From an uncultured Saprospiraceae bacterium (GTDB taxonomy: Bacteria > Bacteroidota > Bacteroidia > Chitinophagales > Saprospiraceae): 45,282 nt of DNA. Position numbers and translations under genes: made by a program. Below the pieces are notes generated by a model. The model did not search any database, was not told where the DNA came from, and saw only the letters and a list, made by a program, of their open reading frames with translations. The stretch lies in assembly GCA_947311105.1 (NCBI GenBank), contig CAMZKG010000025.1:1-45282 (forward strand), given 5' to 3'. Shown one piece after another: positions 32,843 through 41,226 of the stretch (position 1 is its first letter; every line of letters begins with the position of its first letter).

Positions 32843-33113
32843 TAAGTTTCGGTAGTTAGAAAAGATTATTGGCATTATCAGCTTTTTGAAAAAATTAGCT
32901 TTGGAAAGCTTGTCTCGGTCACCAAGCCAAACTAAGCGATGAGCAAATTTTGATCGTCCTAGACCTTCATGTGGCGATACTCGCTTCGCTTGTCTCTACA
33001 TCTTGCAAATTAATTTGCAAGTCCACTCGTTCAACATGCCCGACTTATAGCGATGAGCAAATATATAAAGTCAGCCTGTCCCAGCAACGTTAAACTTTAA
33101 GTACCGAAACTTA
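32843..33113. mobile_element. Dispersed element family A: 271-bp non-coding unit with terminal inverted repeats
   Basis: The left end TTTAAGTTTCGGTAGTTAG and the complement of the right end, TTTTAAGTTTCGGTACTTAAAG, form terminal inverted repeats with few mismatches. There is no gene inside. It contains AGCGATGAGCAAAT twice (32934 and 33050), one CGCTTCGC mini-hairpin (32990s) and the 20-bp palindrome at 33002. Partial copies lie at 24415-24432, 31104-31196 and 44888-44940. Confidence 0.6.
33002..33021. promoter_or_regulatory. Perfect 20-bp palindrome
   Basis: CTTGCAAATTAATTTGCAAG is a perfect palindrome. Its core TGCAAATTAATTTGCA differs by one base from the core of the five-fold repeat at 2876-3000. 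It may be a binding site of the same factor or a shared mobile sequence. Confidence 0.45.
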
Positions 33114-33143
33114 AAATTAGTAAATTAGTCCTTCACCAAATTC

Positions 33144-35282
33144 TCAATTCAATTTATCCACCTGATTCAAGCCTGTATTTCGCGAAAGCGTAATAAAGCA
33201 ACCTAAGAAATAAAAGCGATCCGCCGCAGGTAGTATTTCGTGACTTGCAAAATGGCCGCTTGCGTCTGGCACCGGTGCGTATTCGTACCCAAAACTGTTT
33301 TTAAAGCCTAGTACATTGGATACAGAAGCATAAATGACCACATTCGGCTTCGGCAAGTAACTCCAACTTAGATTTAATGACCGATAGGACTTGGTACTTT
33401 CGGCATTGAATTGATTGGTATTCGGATTATTGTAAGGTCTGGGACTGGAATAACTGGCAGTTGCGCTGATGTAAGAATTCCATTTGGACATCCAATATTT
33501 ATAGACTATAGATGCGTGATGTTTAGCGGTGAAACTAGGGGCGGCCTTTTCAGGAAAATCATGATACAATCGCTCCGAAAGCAAGTAAGAATAAGAAATC
33601 CAAAATTTAGAATTTTTAATAGATTTGGTGTCTCTAAAGAAAACATCTAATCCTGATGCGTAGCCATCTCCATCTTGCCGATAGGTGTTTTTATCGTAAG
33701 GATTGGTGAATCTGACAAGCTTGTCATACTTTTTATAATATACTTCTGTGCGCAATAATCGGCTGTTTTTTTCGACCTGATAATTAAGAATATAATGGTC
33801 TGCTTTTCTAAAGGTTAATTGGTCATCAAGTGCATAATATTTCTCTTGCGGATTTTGATAAAATTGTCCGTAAGCAAAAGATATTTGACTCTTTTTTCCA
33901 GTCTTTAAAGCGGATGAAATTCTTGGTGATATTTTATATTCATCTAAATAATCATCATACTCTGCCCGTCCACCTAGTTTAATCACAAAATTGTTCGACA
34001 AGAATATATTCGCTTCCGCAAAACCAGATGAACTATTGATAGTCAAAGGGTTATCGTAGGATTTTCGATTGGTTTCTTTGTAAAAATGCTCTCCACCAAA
34101 TTTTATACTTGCTTTTTTTGAATGCAGATAAGTGACGTTTGTTTTAATATGGAGTTCTTTTAATTGATTAAAAAGATCAACGTTTCCATAAGTAATATCA
34201 TTATTATCATAAGAGTAAGAAGCCCCCGCTCTAAGCACCCATTTTTTAGAAATTGGGTTCATCCAATTTACATTTAAAAAAGTATTTTCATTTTTGGTTT
34301 GATAGGATTTTTTATTGTCTGAAGCATAAAAATCAAATACTTTTAATCCACTACTGGCGACACTACTTGTAGTATATATTTTTAGCAATCCGGACTTGCC
34401 CGTTTTTTGGCGCAAGCTCACGGCGGCACTCGTTGAATTCCAAGCATCTTCTACTTCAAATCGTTGCTTGGCTAGCTTAAAATAAGGGTTCAAATTAGTA
34501 TAGTCTAAGGTTGCCGTCACTGCGGTTCTATCCCATTTTTTTGTCCCTGACAATCCGCCACCGATGGACATCAACGAAATATCAACACGCTCCTTGCTAT
34601 CAAACCCCTGCGTATTGAGTAATAAAACAGATGACAAAGCTTGTCCATATTCTGCTGAATAGCCGCCTGTATTAAACACGGTGCCTTTAAATAAAAAAGG
34701 ACTAAAACGCCCACGTACGGCAATATTTGGCGATCCCGAAGTGTAAGCGACGGGTACGTGCATGCCATCAATGTAGGTTTGGGTTTCTTCAGAACTTCCG
34801 CCCCGAACAAATAAACGGCCAGATTCTCCGACAGTGGTTGTGCCTGGAAATGTCTGTAGTGCATTTCCGATGTCACCCATAGCGCCAGCGGTAGTTACAA
34901 TATCCAAAGGCTTCAAAACGGCTGCTTTTTTCTTGTCATTCGCTTCAAAAGAGCCTGCTGTTACGGTTACGGCTTTTAATTCATTGAATTTTTCCGCAAG
35001 GCTCATATCTACGTGGATTTCTTTTCCGTTGATATTGATGGCTATTTTTTGCTGTTCGTATCCCAAAAAATCAGCCACAATCACTTGCTTGCCCGTGACG
35101 TCCGTCTCAAAAGAGAAAGAACCGTCTTCATCGGCAGTGGTACCGTCAAAAGAGCTTTCAATGGTAATGTTGGCAAACCCCAACGGCGCCCCTGAATGGT
35201 CGGTAACTTTGCCTGAAATGGTGGTTTGGGCTTGCGCAAAAAGGGTTATGCAGGAAAAAATTAGTACAAAAATTTGTTTCAT
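33144..35282 (-). CDS. TonB-dependent receptor with CarboxypepD-regulatory-like N-terminal domain
   Basis: A 712-residue outer-membrane protein. The signal peptide ends in LFAQA (~19). TTISGKVTDHSGAPLGFANITIESSFDGTTADEDGSFSFETDV (~20-62) is the carboxypeptidase-regulatory-like domain typical of Bacteroidota receptors. The plug domain follows (DIGNALQTFPGTTTVGESGRLFVRGGSSEETQTYIDGMHVP, ~136-178), then a ~500-residue beta-barrel. It should import a ligand with TonB energy. The substrate is unknown and no SusD partner is adjacent, so a glycan-uptake locus is unlikely. Upstream is a mini-hairpin array; the -7 region reads CACTTTTG, a weak match. Confidence 0.9.
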   Translation of the reverse strand: MKQIFVLIFSCITLFAQAQTTISGKVTDHSGAPLGFANITIESSFDGTTADEDGSFSFETDVTGKQVIVADFLGYEQQKIAININGKEIHVDMSLAEKFNELKAVTVTAGSFEANDKKKAAVLKPLDIVTTAGAMGDIGNALQTFPGTTTVGESGRLFVRGGSSEETQTYIDGMHVPVAYTSGSPNIAVRGRFSPFLFKGTVFNTGGYSAEYGQALSSVLLLNTQGFDSKERVDISLMSIGGGLSGTKKWDRTAVTATLDYTNLNPYFKLAKQRFEVEDAWNSTSAAVSLRQKTGKSGLLKIYTTSSVASSGLKVFDFYASDNKKSYQTKNENTFLNVNWMNPISKKWVLRAGASYSYDNNDITYGNVDLFNQLKELHIKTNVTYLHSKKASIKFGGEHFYKETNRKSYDNPLTINSSSGFAEANIFLSNNFVIKLGGRAEYDDYLDEYKISPRISSALKTGKKSQISFAYGQFYQNPQEKYYALDDQLTFRKADHYILNYQVEKNSRLLRTEVYYKKYDKLVRFTNPYDKNTYRQDGDGYASGLDVFFRDTKSIKNSKFWISYSYLLSERLYHDFPEKAAPSFTAKHHASIVYKYWMSKWNSYISATASYSSPRPYNNPNTNQFNAESTKSYRSLNLSWSYLPKPNVVIYASVSNVLGFKNSFGYEYAPVPDASGHFASHEILPAADRFYFLGCFITLSRNTGLNQVDKLN

Positions 35283-35390
35283 CTTCTTTTGGTTTTAATG
35301 ATGTCCCAAAAGTGATGGTTTTGGCGGGGTATTGAAAGTAAAAAGGGATGGAGTGTTGTTTTTGGGGGATGAGTTGATGGAGTTGAGAAG

Positions 35391-35517
35391 TTGAGTCGCT
35401 TCGCTGGTTGAATCGCTTGTCCTTCGGACTTTGCTGTTTGAGTCGTTCGCTTCGCTCTCTGGTTGAGTCGCTTCGCTGGTTGAGTCGCTTGTCCTTCGGA
35501 CTTTGCTGTTTGAGTCG
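35391..35517. repeat. Mini-hairpin repeat array with a 55-bp direct duplication
   Basis: Segment 35391-35445 is repeated at 35463-35517 with one or two differences. Units carry CGCTTCGC and TGTCCTTCGGAC, so both mini-hairpin types (complements GCGAAGC and GTCCGAAGGAC) occur in the same array. It lies upstream of the TonB-dependent receptor gene. Confidence 0.85.
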
Positions 35518-35698
35518 CAGAATCGGTTGGGATTAAAAGCCATTCGTGAGTATAATAGAGATGTAAAACGCAAAAGAAGATGTCGATTCAGGTCCAATTA
35601 TTTAGGGTATTGGTACCGTCGCAACTATTGTCAATCAAAGTACTTTTGGCAAATTTCGTAACTGGCAAAGATACCAAGAAACCAAAAACTGCCTAGAA

Positions 35699-35914
35699 AT
35701 GCTAGGAATCAGCTATTCATCTGGTCAAGAAAAAAAGTATCTATTGGGGAAGTATCCCATGGCAGATGTTTTTTTGGCTTGGAGCAATGCAATTGAACCT
35801 GCTGATTTGGAAAAGCATGTAAAAGGAAATTGGCGATGGAAGTTTCAGATTTTATCTTGTGTTCTTGTGGCTTTTATTGGTCTCATTTTTTTTAAAGGGC
35901 AATATCGCAAGTAG
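35699..35914 (+). CDS. Small hypothetical membrane protein, start uncertain
   Basis: From the ATG at 35699 the product is 71 residues, with a single membrane segment near the C terminus (FQILSCVLVAFIGLIFF) and a short basic tail. The same frame is open upstream to 35606, and the extra codons read like protein (STFGKFRNWQRYQETKNCLE), but no ATG, GTG or TTG lies in them, and a TAG at 35603 closes the frame. The gene may be 5'-truncated or mutated. I do not recognise a family. Confidence 0.4.
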   Translation: MLGISYSSGQEKKYLLGKYPMADVFLAWSNAIEPADLEKHVKGNWRWKFQILSCVLVAFIGLIFFKGQYRK

Positions 35915-36014
35915 GTTTATAATAATTTAATCCTTACCAGGTGCTTCGTCCACTTGGCTTTATTGCCATTTTTTTGGCTATCTTTAGCTTTTTTAATGCG
36001 CTAATCATTTCATC

Positions 36015-36614
36015 GTGCCCACCAAAAACCTTTTAATCATATTCACCAAGAATCCACTACTTGGGCGGGTTAAAACTCGTCTGGCAAAAACACTTGGAGA
36101 CCAAAAAGCACTTTCTATTTTTAAAAAGCTTTTAGCGCAAGCGGCAAAAACAGCGTCAGAATGGAACGGAGATGTATGGGTATTTTATGCCGATTTCCTT
36201 CCGGAAAATGATTTGTGGTCTTCGGTTGCCCAACGAAAAGTTTTACAAGAAGGAAAAGGACTAGGGGAGCGGATGGCGCATGCCTTTGGATTGGGGTTAT
36301 CGTCTTACGACAATGTTGTTTTAATTGGGACGGATATACCAGCCATTTCTACGCAAGTAATTCAAAAGGCTTTTATGGTTTTAGACGGGCATGATTTTGT
36401 TATCGGGCCGACTTTTGATGGCGGCTATTTTTTGATAGGGATGAAAGCCTTTCATTCGTATGTTTTTCAAGATATCACATGGAGCACTGCTTCGGTTTTT
36501 GTGCAAACTAAGCAAAAAATACTTGACCATCACCATAGCGTTTTTTCTCTTCAGCCTTTAATAGATGTTGATTCTGAGTCTGATTTAGCAGGATTTGAAT
36601 GGCTTTTGGAATAG
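36015..36614 (+). CDS. TIGR04282 / DUF2064 family glycosyltransferase
   Basis: The 199-residue protein starts at a GTG and has the family pattern: LLIIFTKNPLLGRVKTRLAKTLG (nucleotide-sugar-binding G-x-V-K-T-R-L), GLGERMAHAF, VVLIGTDIPAIS (the D-x-P motif), FVIGPTFDGGYFLIGM and DVDSESDL. This is a compact GT-A fold related to cofC-like nucleotidyltransferases. Members have been tied to arsenosugar synthesis or to uncharacterised glycosyl transfer; no arsenic gene is adjacent, so the substrate is unknown. No ATG alternative lies upstream in frame. Confidence 0.87.
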   Translation: MPTKNLLIIFTKNPLLGRVKTRLAKTLGDQKALSIFKKLLAQAAKTASEWNGDVWVFYADFLPENDLWSSVAQRKVLQEGKGLGERMAHAFGLGLSSYDNVVLIGTDIPAISTQVIQKAFMVLDGHDFVIGPTFDGGYFLIGMKAFHSYVFQDITWSTASVFVQTKQKILDHHHSVFSLQPLIDVDSESDLAGFEWLLE

Positions 36615-36885
36615 TTTATCAAGAGACACTAAGGGAAAGTAGAGATGAATTTCATGAATAATGTAGCAAACGAAAAGTAGCATGCCAGGCAACGTTGGAG
36701 TTTTTTACTTTTTATCGAGTCATTAGTAATAAAAAATACATATTTTTTTTCTATATTTAACTCGTAGAAAAGAATTCTATCAAGCATAAAAAACAGGTTT
36801 ACAGAGTTATTTAAATCATCTTTTTTTAATACACAATCTGTTTGTGTTAAACAAGATTTAACGGTTTGTCCAACGTGCAATTTAG
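36615..36885. other. Intergenic region, nothing recognised
   Basis: A+T-rich. An 83-codon frame on the minus strand (36880-36629) has no protein-like features, start signal or promoter, and is not called. Confidence 0.5.
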
Positions 36886-36916
36886 TTGATTTTCTAAGCG
36901 TTTTCCCTTATATTTG
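36886..36916 (+). promoter_or_regulatory. Promoter of the 23-residue membrane ORF
   Basis: TTG at 36886-36888, a 20-nt spacer, and TATATTTG at 36909-36916: a near-ideal match to the Bacteroidota consensus. Confidence 0.7.
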
Positions 36917-36989
36917 TTAGGCAAAAATAGCCCTTAACTCAGGCTCTTTTAGCAAGGAACACTATCCAAGAACACAAAACACTAGAACT

Positions 36990-37061
36990 ATGATTATCTT
37001 AGCTGCCCTTCTGCTTTTTATGCTCATTGTCTTGAAGTACCAACAATATACCGAAGCTTAA
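36990..37061 (+). CDS. Putative 23-residue single-span membrane micro-protein
   Basis: ATG to TAA encodes MIILAALLLFMLIVLKYQQY followed by TEA. One hydrophobic helix of ~15 residues and a short polar C-terminal tail give it the layout of small membrane subunits such as KdpF, CydX or CcoS, but no matching complex is encoded nearby. A near-ideal promoter lies 74 bp upstream, and a separate promoter for recJ follows, so the transcript has no other obvious gene. It could be a real micro-protein or a chance frame on a small RNA. Confidence 0.45.
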   Translation: MIILAALLLFMLIVLKYQQYTEA

Positions 37062-37105
37062 TTGACTTTTCGATAGTACGATAGACGACATAAACTTCTA
37101 TTTTT

Positions 37106-37136
37106 TTGGTTATTTCTTAAAATTGACATACCTTCG
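37106..37136 (+). promoter_or_regulatory. Promoter of recJ
   Basis: TTG at 37106-37108, a 20-nt spacer, and TACCTTCG at 37129-37136 (one deviation from TAnnTTTG), 52 bp before the ATG. Confidence 0.55.
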
Positions 37137-37188
37137 ACGGTAGAATTGAATCGTAGTGCTATGTACTAGCATTACTCGTCAATCTACT

Positions 37189-38931
37189 ATGAAGAAACAA
37201 TGGAAATACAAACCTGTTGACACTCCTGCGGTCAACTTGCTTCGTGACGAACTCGGAGTAAATGCCACCATGGCTAAACTGCTGTTTTTGCGTGGTATAA
37301 AATCCAAAGAACAAGCCGATAAGTTTTTTAATCCTTCTTTTGATGATTTGCACGATCCTTTTCTTTTGAAGGATATGGACTTAGGTATTACTCGCCTAAA
37401 CCAAGCCATTGATAATAATGAAAGGATTTTGCTTTATGGCGATTATGATGTTGATGGGGTTACTTCTGTCAGCTTGCTTTATACTTTTCTAAAGCGCTTT
37501 ACAGAAAATCTCGATTTTTACATTCCAGACCGCTACAAAGAAGGGTATGGCTTGACTCTTGAAGGTATTGATTTTGCTAAACAAAATAATGTCAAGTTGC
37601 TCATTGCGATGGATTGTGGCACCACAGCGGCACCCCAAATCACCGTAGCTAAAGAAAAAGGAATTGATGTCATCGTTTTGGATCACCACTTGCCTGTCGA
37701 AGAAATTCCGCCAACGGTCGCTTTAATCAATCCCAAACAAGCAGATTGCTCTTATCCTTTTACAGATTTGAGTGGATGCGGGGTTACTTTCAAATTTGCG
37801 CAAGCATATGCTGCTCATAAAGGGATGCCCAAGCGGGCTTTGCTTTCTTTATTGGATTTTGTGGCGACTAGCATTGCGTGTGACTATGTGCCAATCGTTG
37901 GGGAAAATAGAATTTTGGCGACTTTTGGTTTGCACCAAATAAATCAGCGTACTCGTGTCGGCTTTAAAGCACTAATTGCTCGCACTAATTATACTTATCC
38001 TTTTACGGTTTCAGATATTGTTTTTGGGATAGGTCCGTATATCAACGCCGCTGGTCGATTATCCGATGGTAAAGAAGCCGTTCGTTTGCTTTTGGCGGAA
38101 GACTGGCTCGTAGCGTCAGAATATGCCAATATCTTACGTGTACGCAATACGCAGAGACGAGTATTTGACCGAGAAAACCTTGAAGAAGCCATAAAAATTT
38201 GGGAAAGTAATCCGCATCACCTGGATGTACCGATAGTTGTACTTTTTCAGTCTAATTGGCACAAAGGAGTGTTGGGTATTGTCGCGTCACGAATGGTCAA
38301 ACATTATCACAAGCCCGCAGTCATCATGTGTGAATCTAACGGCGAAATCGTTGCTTCTGCTCGCTCCACTTCTACGATAGATGTCCACGAACGACTTAAA
38401 CAATCTGAACATTTATTTAAATCCTTTGGTGGCCACCCCAATGCGGCAGGTTTTAGTATGGAGCCCCAAAATCTTGCCGAATTAACCAAGAATTTAATCG
38501 AAAGCATGAAAGGGGTTTCTATCGCTCAACAAACGCCTACGTTAGATATTGATGCGGAGCTGGAGCTTAAAGACATCACTCCTGAGTTTATGGAAGCTTT
38601 GCGCAAGCTGGAGCCTATGGGTCCAGGCAATCCCAATCCATTGTTTGTGTGTGAAGATGTCGAAGTAGTAGGCCCGATTCGGTATGTAGAGAAGAATAGT
38701 ATTCGGTTGCGTGTTGCCAAGGGGAAGTCGAAGCAATTTAAGGCGGTGGGCTTTCGCAAAGGAGATTATATTCAGCAAATCAATAGCCAGCAATTTTGTA
38801 TGTGCTTTAAGATCATTGAAAGTGTCTGGAAAGGGAAAAAGCAACTCCAACTTCAGTTGAAGGATGTTTTTGAAGGTGACATCCATGCAGAACGTGTTAT
38901 TGCTACTGAAGAGCAGGATGACAAGGTCTAG
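37189..38931 (+). CDS. recJ: Single-stranded-DNA-specific exonuclease RecJ
   Basis: A 580-residue DHH-family nuclease of normal RecJ length. Motifs: LLYGDYDVDGVTSVSLL (~80-96), LLIAMDCGTTA (~137), VIVLDHHLP (~158-166, the DHH motif), LSGCGVTFKFAQA (~192), INAAGRLSDGKEAVRLLL (~284), and the DHHA1 motif SFGGHPNAAGFSM (~411-423), followed by an OB-fold domain. It degrades 5' single strands with Mn2+/Mg2+ in recombination and mismatch or base-excision repair. ATG 37189 is chosen because the upstream frame (GTG 37156) overlaps the promoter's transcribed start. Confidence 0.94.
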   Translation: MKKQWKYKPVDTPAVNLLRDELGVNATMAKLLFLRGIKSKEQADKFFNPSFDDLHDPFLLKDMDLGITRLNQAIDNNERILLYGDYDVDGVTSVSLLYTFLKRFTENLDFYIPDRYKEGYGLTLEGIDFAKQNNVKLLIAMDCGTTAAPQITVAKEKGIDVIVLDHHLPVEEIPPTVALINPKQADCSYPFTDLSGCGVTFKFAQAYAAHKGMPKRALLSLLDFVATSIACDYVPIVGENRILATFGLHQINQRTRVGFKALIARTNYTYPFTVSDIVFGIGPYINAAGRLSDGKEAVRLLLAEDWLVASEYANILRVRNTQRRVFDRENLEEAIKIWESNPHHLDVPIVVLFQSNWHKGVLGIVASRMVKHYHKPAVIMCESNGEIVASARSTSTIDVHERLKQSEHLFKSFGGHPNAAGFSMEPQNLAELTKNLIESMKGVSIAQQTPTLDIDAELELKDITPEFMEALRKLEPMGPGNPNPLFVCEDVEVVGPIRYVEKNSIRLRVAKGKSKQFKAVGFRKGDYIQQINSQQFCMCFKIIESVWKGKKQLQLQLKDVFEGDIHAERVIATEEQDDKV

Positions 38932-38998
38932 GTTCTTGATATAGCTATTACGACAAAGGCATAGCACTAAGTCCTTTGGACAATTTGTCGCCTGATGA

Positions 38999-39295
38999 CT
39001 AATTTTTTGTAGCTTTCGCAAAATAAACCTTGATTTTCTTAAAAATAACAGATACCTTGCTCTTATTAAAAATGATTGGGGCGTTAATTATTGCATTGAC
39101 TTAGAAAAAGGGATTATTCTTAATTACATAAATAGCCAACGAGGACGAGGAAAGATTACAGAGCATTTTTTCAAACACAACAGTTCTTTTGTTTACAGGA
39201 AAAATCATGGATATGACATCTGGAAAGATAGAAGAATTAAAAGAATTACTACTTACTCAGGTGTAATATCGAATTTTAAAAAAAATGCAAATTGA
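38999..39295 (+). pseudogene. Open frame without start codon, likely gene remnant
   Basis: A 98-codon frame between a TGA (38996) and a TGA (39293-39295) reads like a protein (RYLALIKNDWGVNYCIDLEK, then INSQRGRGKITEHFF and KNHGYDIWKDRRIKR) but contains no ATG, GTG or TTG in frame. Its codons are A+T-rich like those of the following nucleotidyltransferases, unlike recJ. It may be the 3' part of a gene that lost its 5' end when the A+T-rich block was formed. I do not recognise a family. Confidence 0.35.
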
Positions 39296-39390
39296 AAAAG
39301 TAGGAGATGTCCTGATTTTTATTTAACAATGCTTTGCGTCTATGCCTGGACATTGTCATCCATCAAAAACCAAACTCACAGAACTAACAA

Positions 39391-40161
39391 ATGAACGAGA
39401 AAATAAATAAATATTTGGATAGAATCGAAAAAGAAAAAGAAGTAAAAATTCTTTTGGCGTGCGAAACAGGTTCCAGAGCATGGGGATTTCCTTCACCAGA
39501 TAGCGATTTTGATATTAGGATTATTTATGTTCATAAAAAAGATTGGTATTTATCCCTTTTAGAAAAAAGAGATAGCATTGCTTTAATGTTTGAAAATAAC
39601 GAGATTGATATAACGGGTTGGGATTTGCGAAAAACACTTAGACTTTTACAAAAATCAAACCCACCATTATTAGAACGCATTCAATCGCCTATCCTCTACA
39701 AACAGAGCGGTTCATTTTTAAAAGAAATAAATGAATTAGCAAATTCTCAATATTCAAGAATTGCTACCATTCATCATTATTTAAGTATGGCAAAAAAGTT
39801 TTTAGAAGAACTAAAGGAAAAGGAAGATTATAAACTTAAAAGGTTTTTTTATGCTTTACGTTCGGCAACGGCTTGCAAATGGATATTAGAAAAAGAAGAA
39901 ATGCCACCAATCGAATTTCAAAAAATGCTTAGTGGTTTGAACATCGAAAATAATCTCATTAATAGAATTAACGAACTCATTTATTTGAAATCAACAATAA
40001 GTGAAAGTTATCTACACCATGGAGAAATTGAACTTATAGATTTCATCGAAGCGTGTATAAATTCAGCAGATGAAAACCGAAAATCTTTACCTTCATCTAA
40101 AGGAAACGCAGACGAGTTAAATTCCTTTTTCTTAAAAATGCTTGCTCAAAATGACAATTGA
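39391..40161 (+). CDS. RlaP/YcgL-type nucleotidyltransferase, first of pair
   Basis: A 256-residue polymerase-beta-superfamily protein with TGSRAWGFPSPDSDFDIRIIYV (~26-47), which supplies the G-S motif and the two catalytic aspartates (D-F-D), and DITGWDLRKTLRLLQKSNPPLLERIQSPILY (~73-103) with a further acidic residue, typical of COG3541 (YcgL) / RlaP. RlaP proteins are predicted RNA-repair nucleotidyltransferases, often encoded with RNA ligases; none is encoded here. The C-terminal half is a helical bundle. It overlaps the next gene by 20 bp, implying co-translation. The whole block is A+T-rich compared with neighbours. Confidence 0.85.
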   Translation: MNEKINKYLDRIEKEKEVKILLACETGSRAWGFPSPDSDFDIRIIYVHKKDWYLSLLEKRDSIALMFENNEIDITGWDLRKTLRLLQKSNPPLLERIQSPILYKQSGSFLKEINELANSQYSRIATIHHYLSMAKKFLEELKEKEDYKLKRFFYALRSATACKWILEKEEMPPIEFQKMLSGLNIENNLINRINELIYLKSTISESYLHHGEIELIDFIEACINSADENRKSLPSSKGNADELNSFFLKMLAQNDN

Positions 40162-41209
40162 AGAATTAAAAGAAAAGGGATTGATTATTCTCGAATGTAT
40201 AAGCGGAAGCAGAGCATATGGGTTGGATACACCAAGTTCCGATACCGATATCAAAGGAGTGTTTTTATTGCCCAAAAAGGACTTTTATGGCCTTGAATAT
40301 ACCGCGCAAGTAAGTAATCCAACAAATGACATTGTTTATTATGAATTAGGTCGCTATATGGAATTACTTGCTGTAAACAACCCTAATATATTGGAACTTT
40401 TAAATACACCAAAATCAGCGGTTTTATACAAGCATCCATTTTTGGAAGAAATTAACTCGGAGCTTATTTTGTCAAAACTTTGTAAAAATACATTTGGAAA
40501 ATTTGCCTTGTCTCAAATAAAAAAAGCTAAAGGATTAAAAAAGAAAATTGTAAATCCAGTTAGGAAAGAAAGAAAAAACATTTTATCATTTTGCTATGTA
40601 AATTACGGTCAAGGTTCTATTCCATTAAAAAAGCTTCTTGAAATTAAAAACTGGAAACAAGAAAATTGTGGCTTAATTAATATTGCTCATATGAAAAATT
40701 TGTTTGGTCTTTTTTATAGCGAAACTATCAGTTACAACGGAATAATAAAAAATGAGTTATCAAATGATATTCGTTTAAGTTCAATTCCAAAAGAAGAAAA
40801 ACAAGAAGCATTACTCTATTTTAACAAAGACGGTTATTCTAAGTATTGTAAAGAATATAAGGAATACTGGAATTGGGTAGAAAATCGAAATGAAGTGCGT
40901 TATAAAAATACAAAAAACCACGGAAAGAATTATGATGCAAAAAATATGATGCATACATTTAGGCTTTTAGAAATGGCAATTGAAATTGGAAAAGACAGAG
41001 AGATAAACGTTCAAAGACCCAATAGGAACTTTCTTCTTGATATAAAAAATGGTATTTATGAATATGAAGACCTATTGATAATGGCACAGGAACGACAAGA
41101 AGAAATGGAAAAGTTTTTTGAGAACTCAAAACTGCCTGAACGACCAAATATTGAATTGATAAGTGAACTTGCTTACAAGCTAAGAGATAAGTTTTATAAA
41201 GACGAATAG
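40142..41209 (+). CDS. RlaP/YcgL-type nucleotidyltransferase, second of pair
   Basis: A 355-residue paralogue with SGSRAYGLDTPSSDTDIKGVF (~21-41, G-S and D-x-D), YYELGRYMELLAVNNPNILELLNTP (~67-91) and a longer C-terminal helical part with KNHGKNYDAKNMMHTFRLLEMA (~261-282), a segment seen in large RlaP-like proteins. It presumably transfers nucleotides to RNA ends or another acceptor. The start lies inside the 3' end of the first gene in another frame. The two proteins share only the catalytic core, so they are probably complementary partners, not a recent duplication. Confidence 0.85.
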   Translation: MLKMTIEELKEKGLIILECISGSRAYGLDTPSSDTDIKGVFLLPKKDFYGLEYTAQVSNPTNDIVYYELGRYMELLAVNNPNILELLNTPKSAVLYKHPFLEEINSELILSKLCKNTFGKFALSQIKKAKGLKKKIVNPVRKERKNILSFCYVNYGQGSIPLKKLLEIKNWKQENCGLINIAHMKNLFGLFYSETISYNGIIKNELSNDIRLSSIPKEEKQEALLYFNKDGYSKYCKEYKEYWNWVENRNEVRYKNTKNHGKNYDAKNMMHTFRLLEMAIEIGKDREINVQRPNRNFLLDIKNGIYEYEDLLIMAQERQEEMEKFFENSKLPERPNIELISELAYKLRDKFYKDE

Positions 41210-41226
41210 AAAAAATTAAAAAGACA

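Noticed and set aside
36629-36880. 83-codon minus-strand frame
   Set aside because: No promoter, signal or recognisable motif; A+T-rich intergenic sequence gives such frames by chance.
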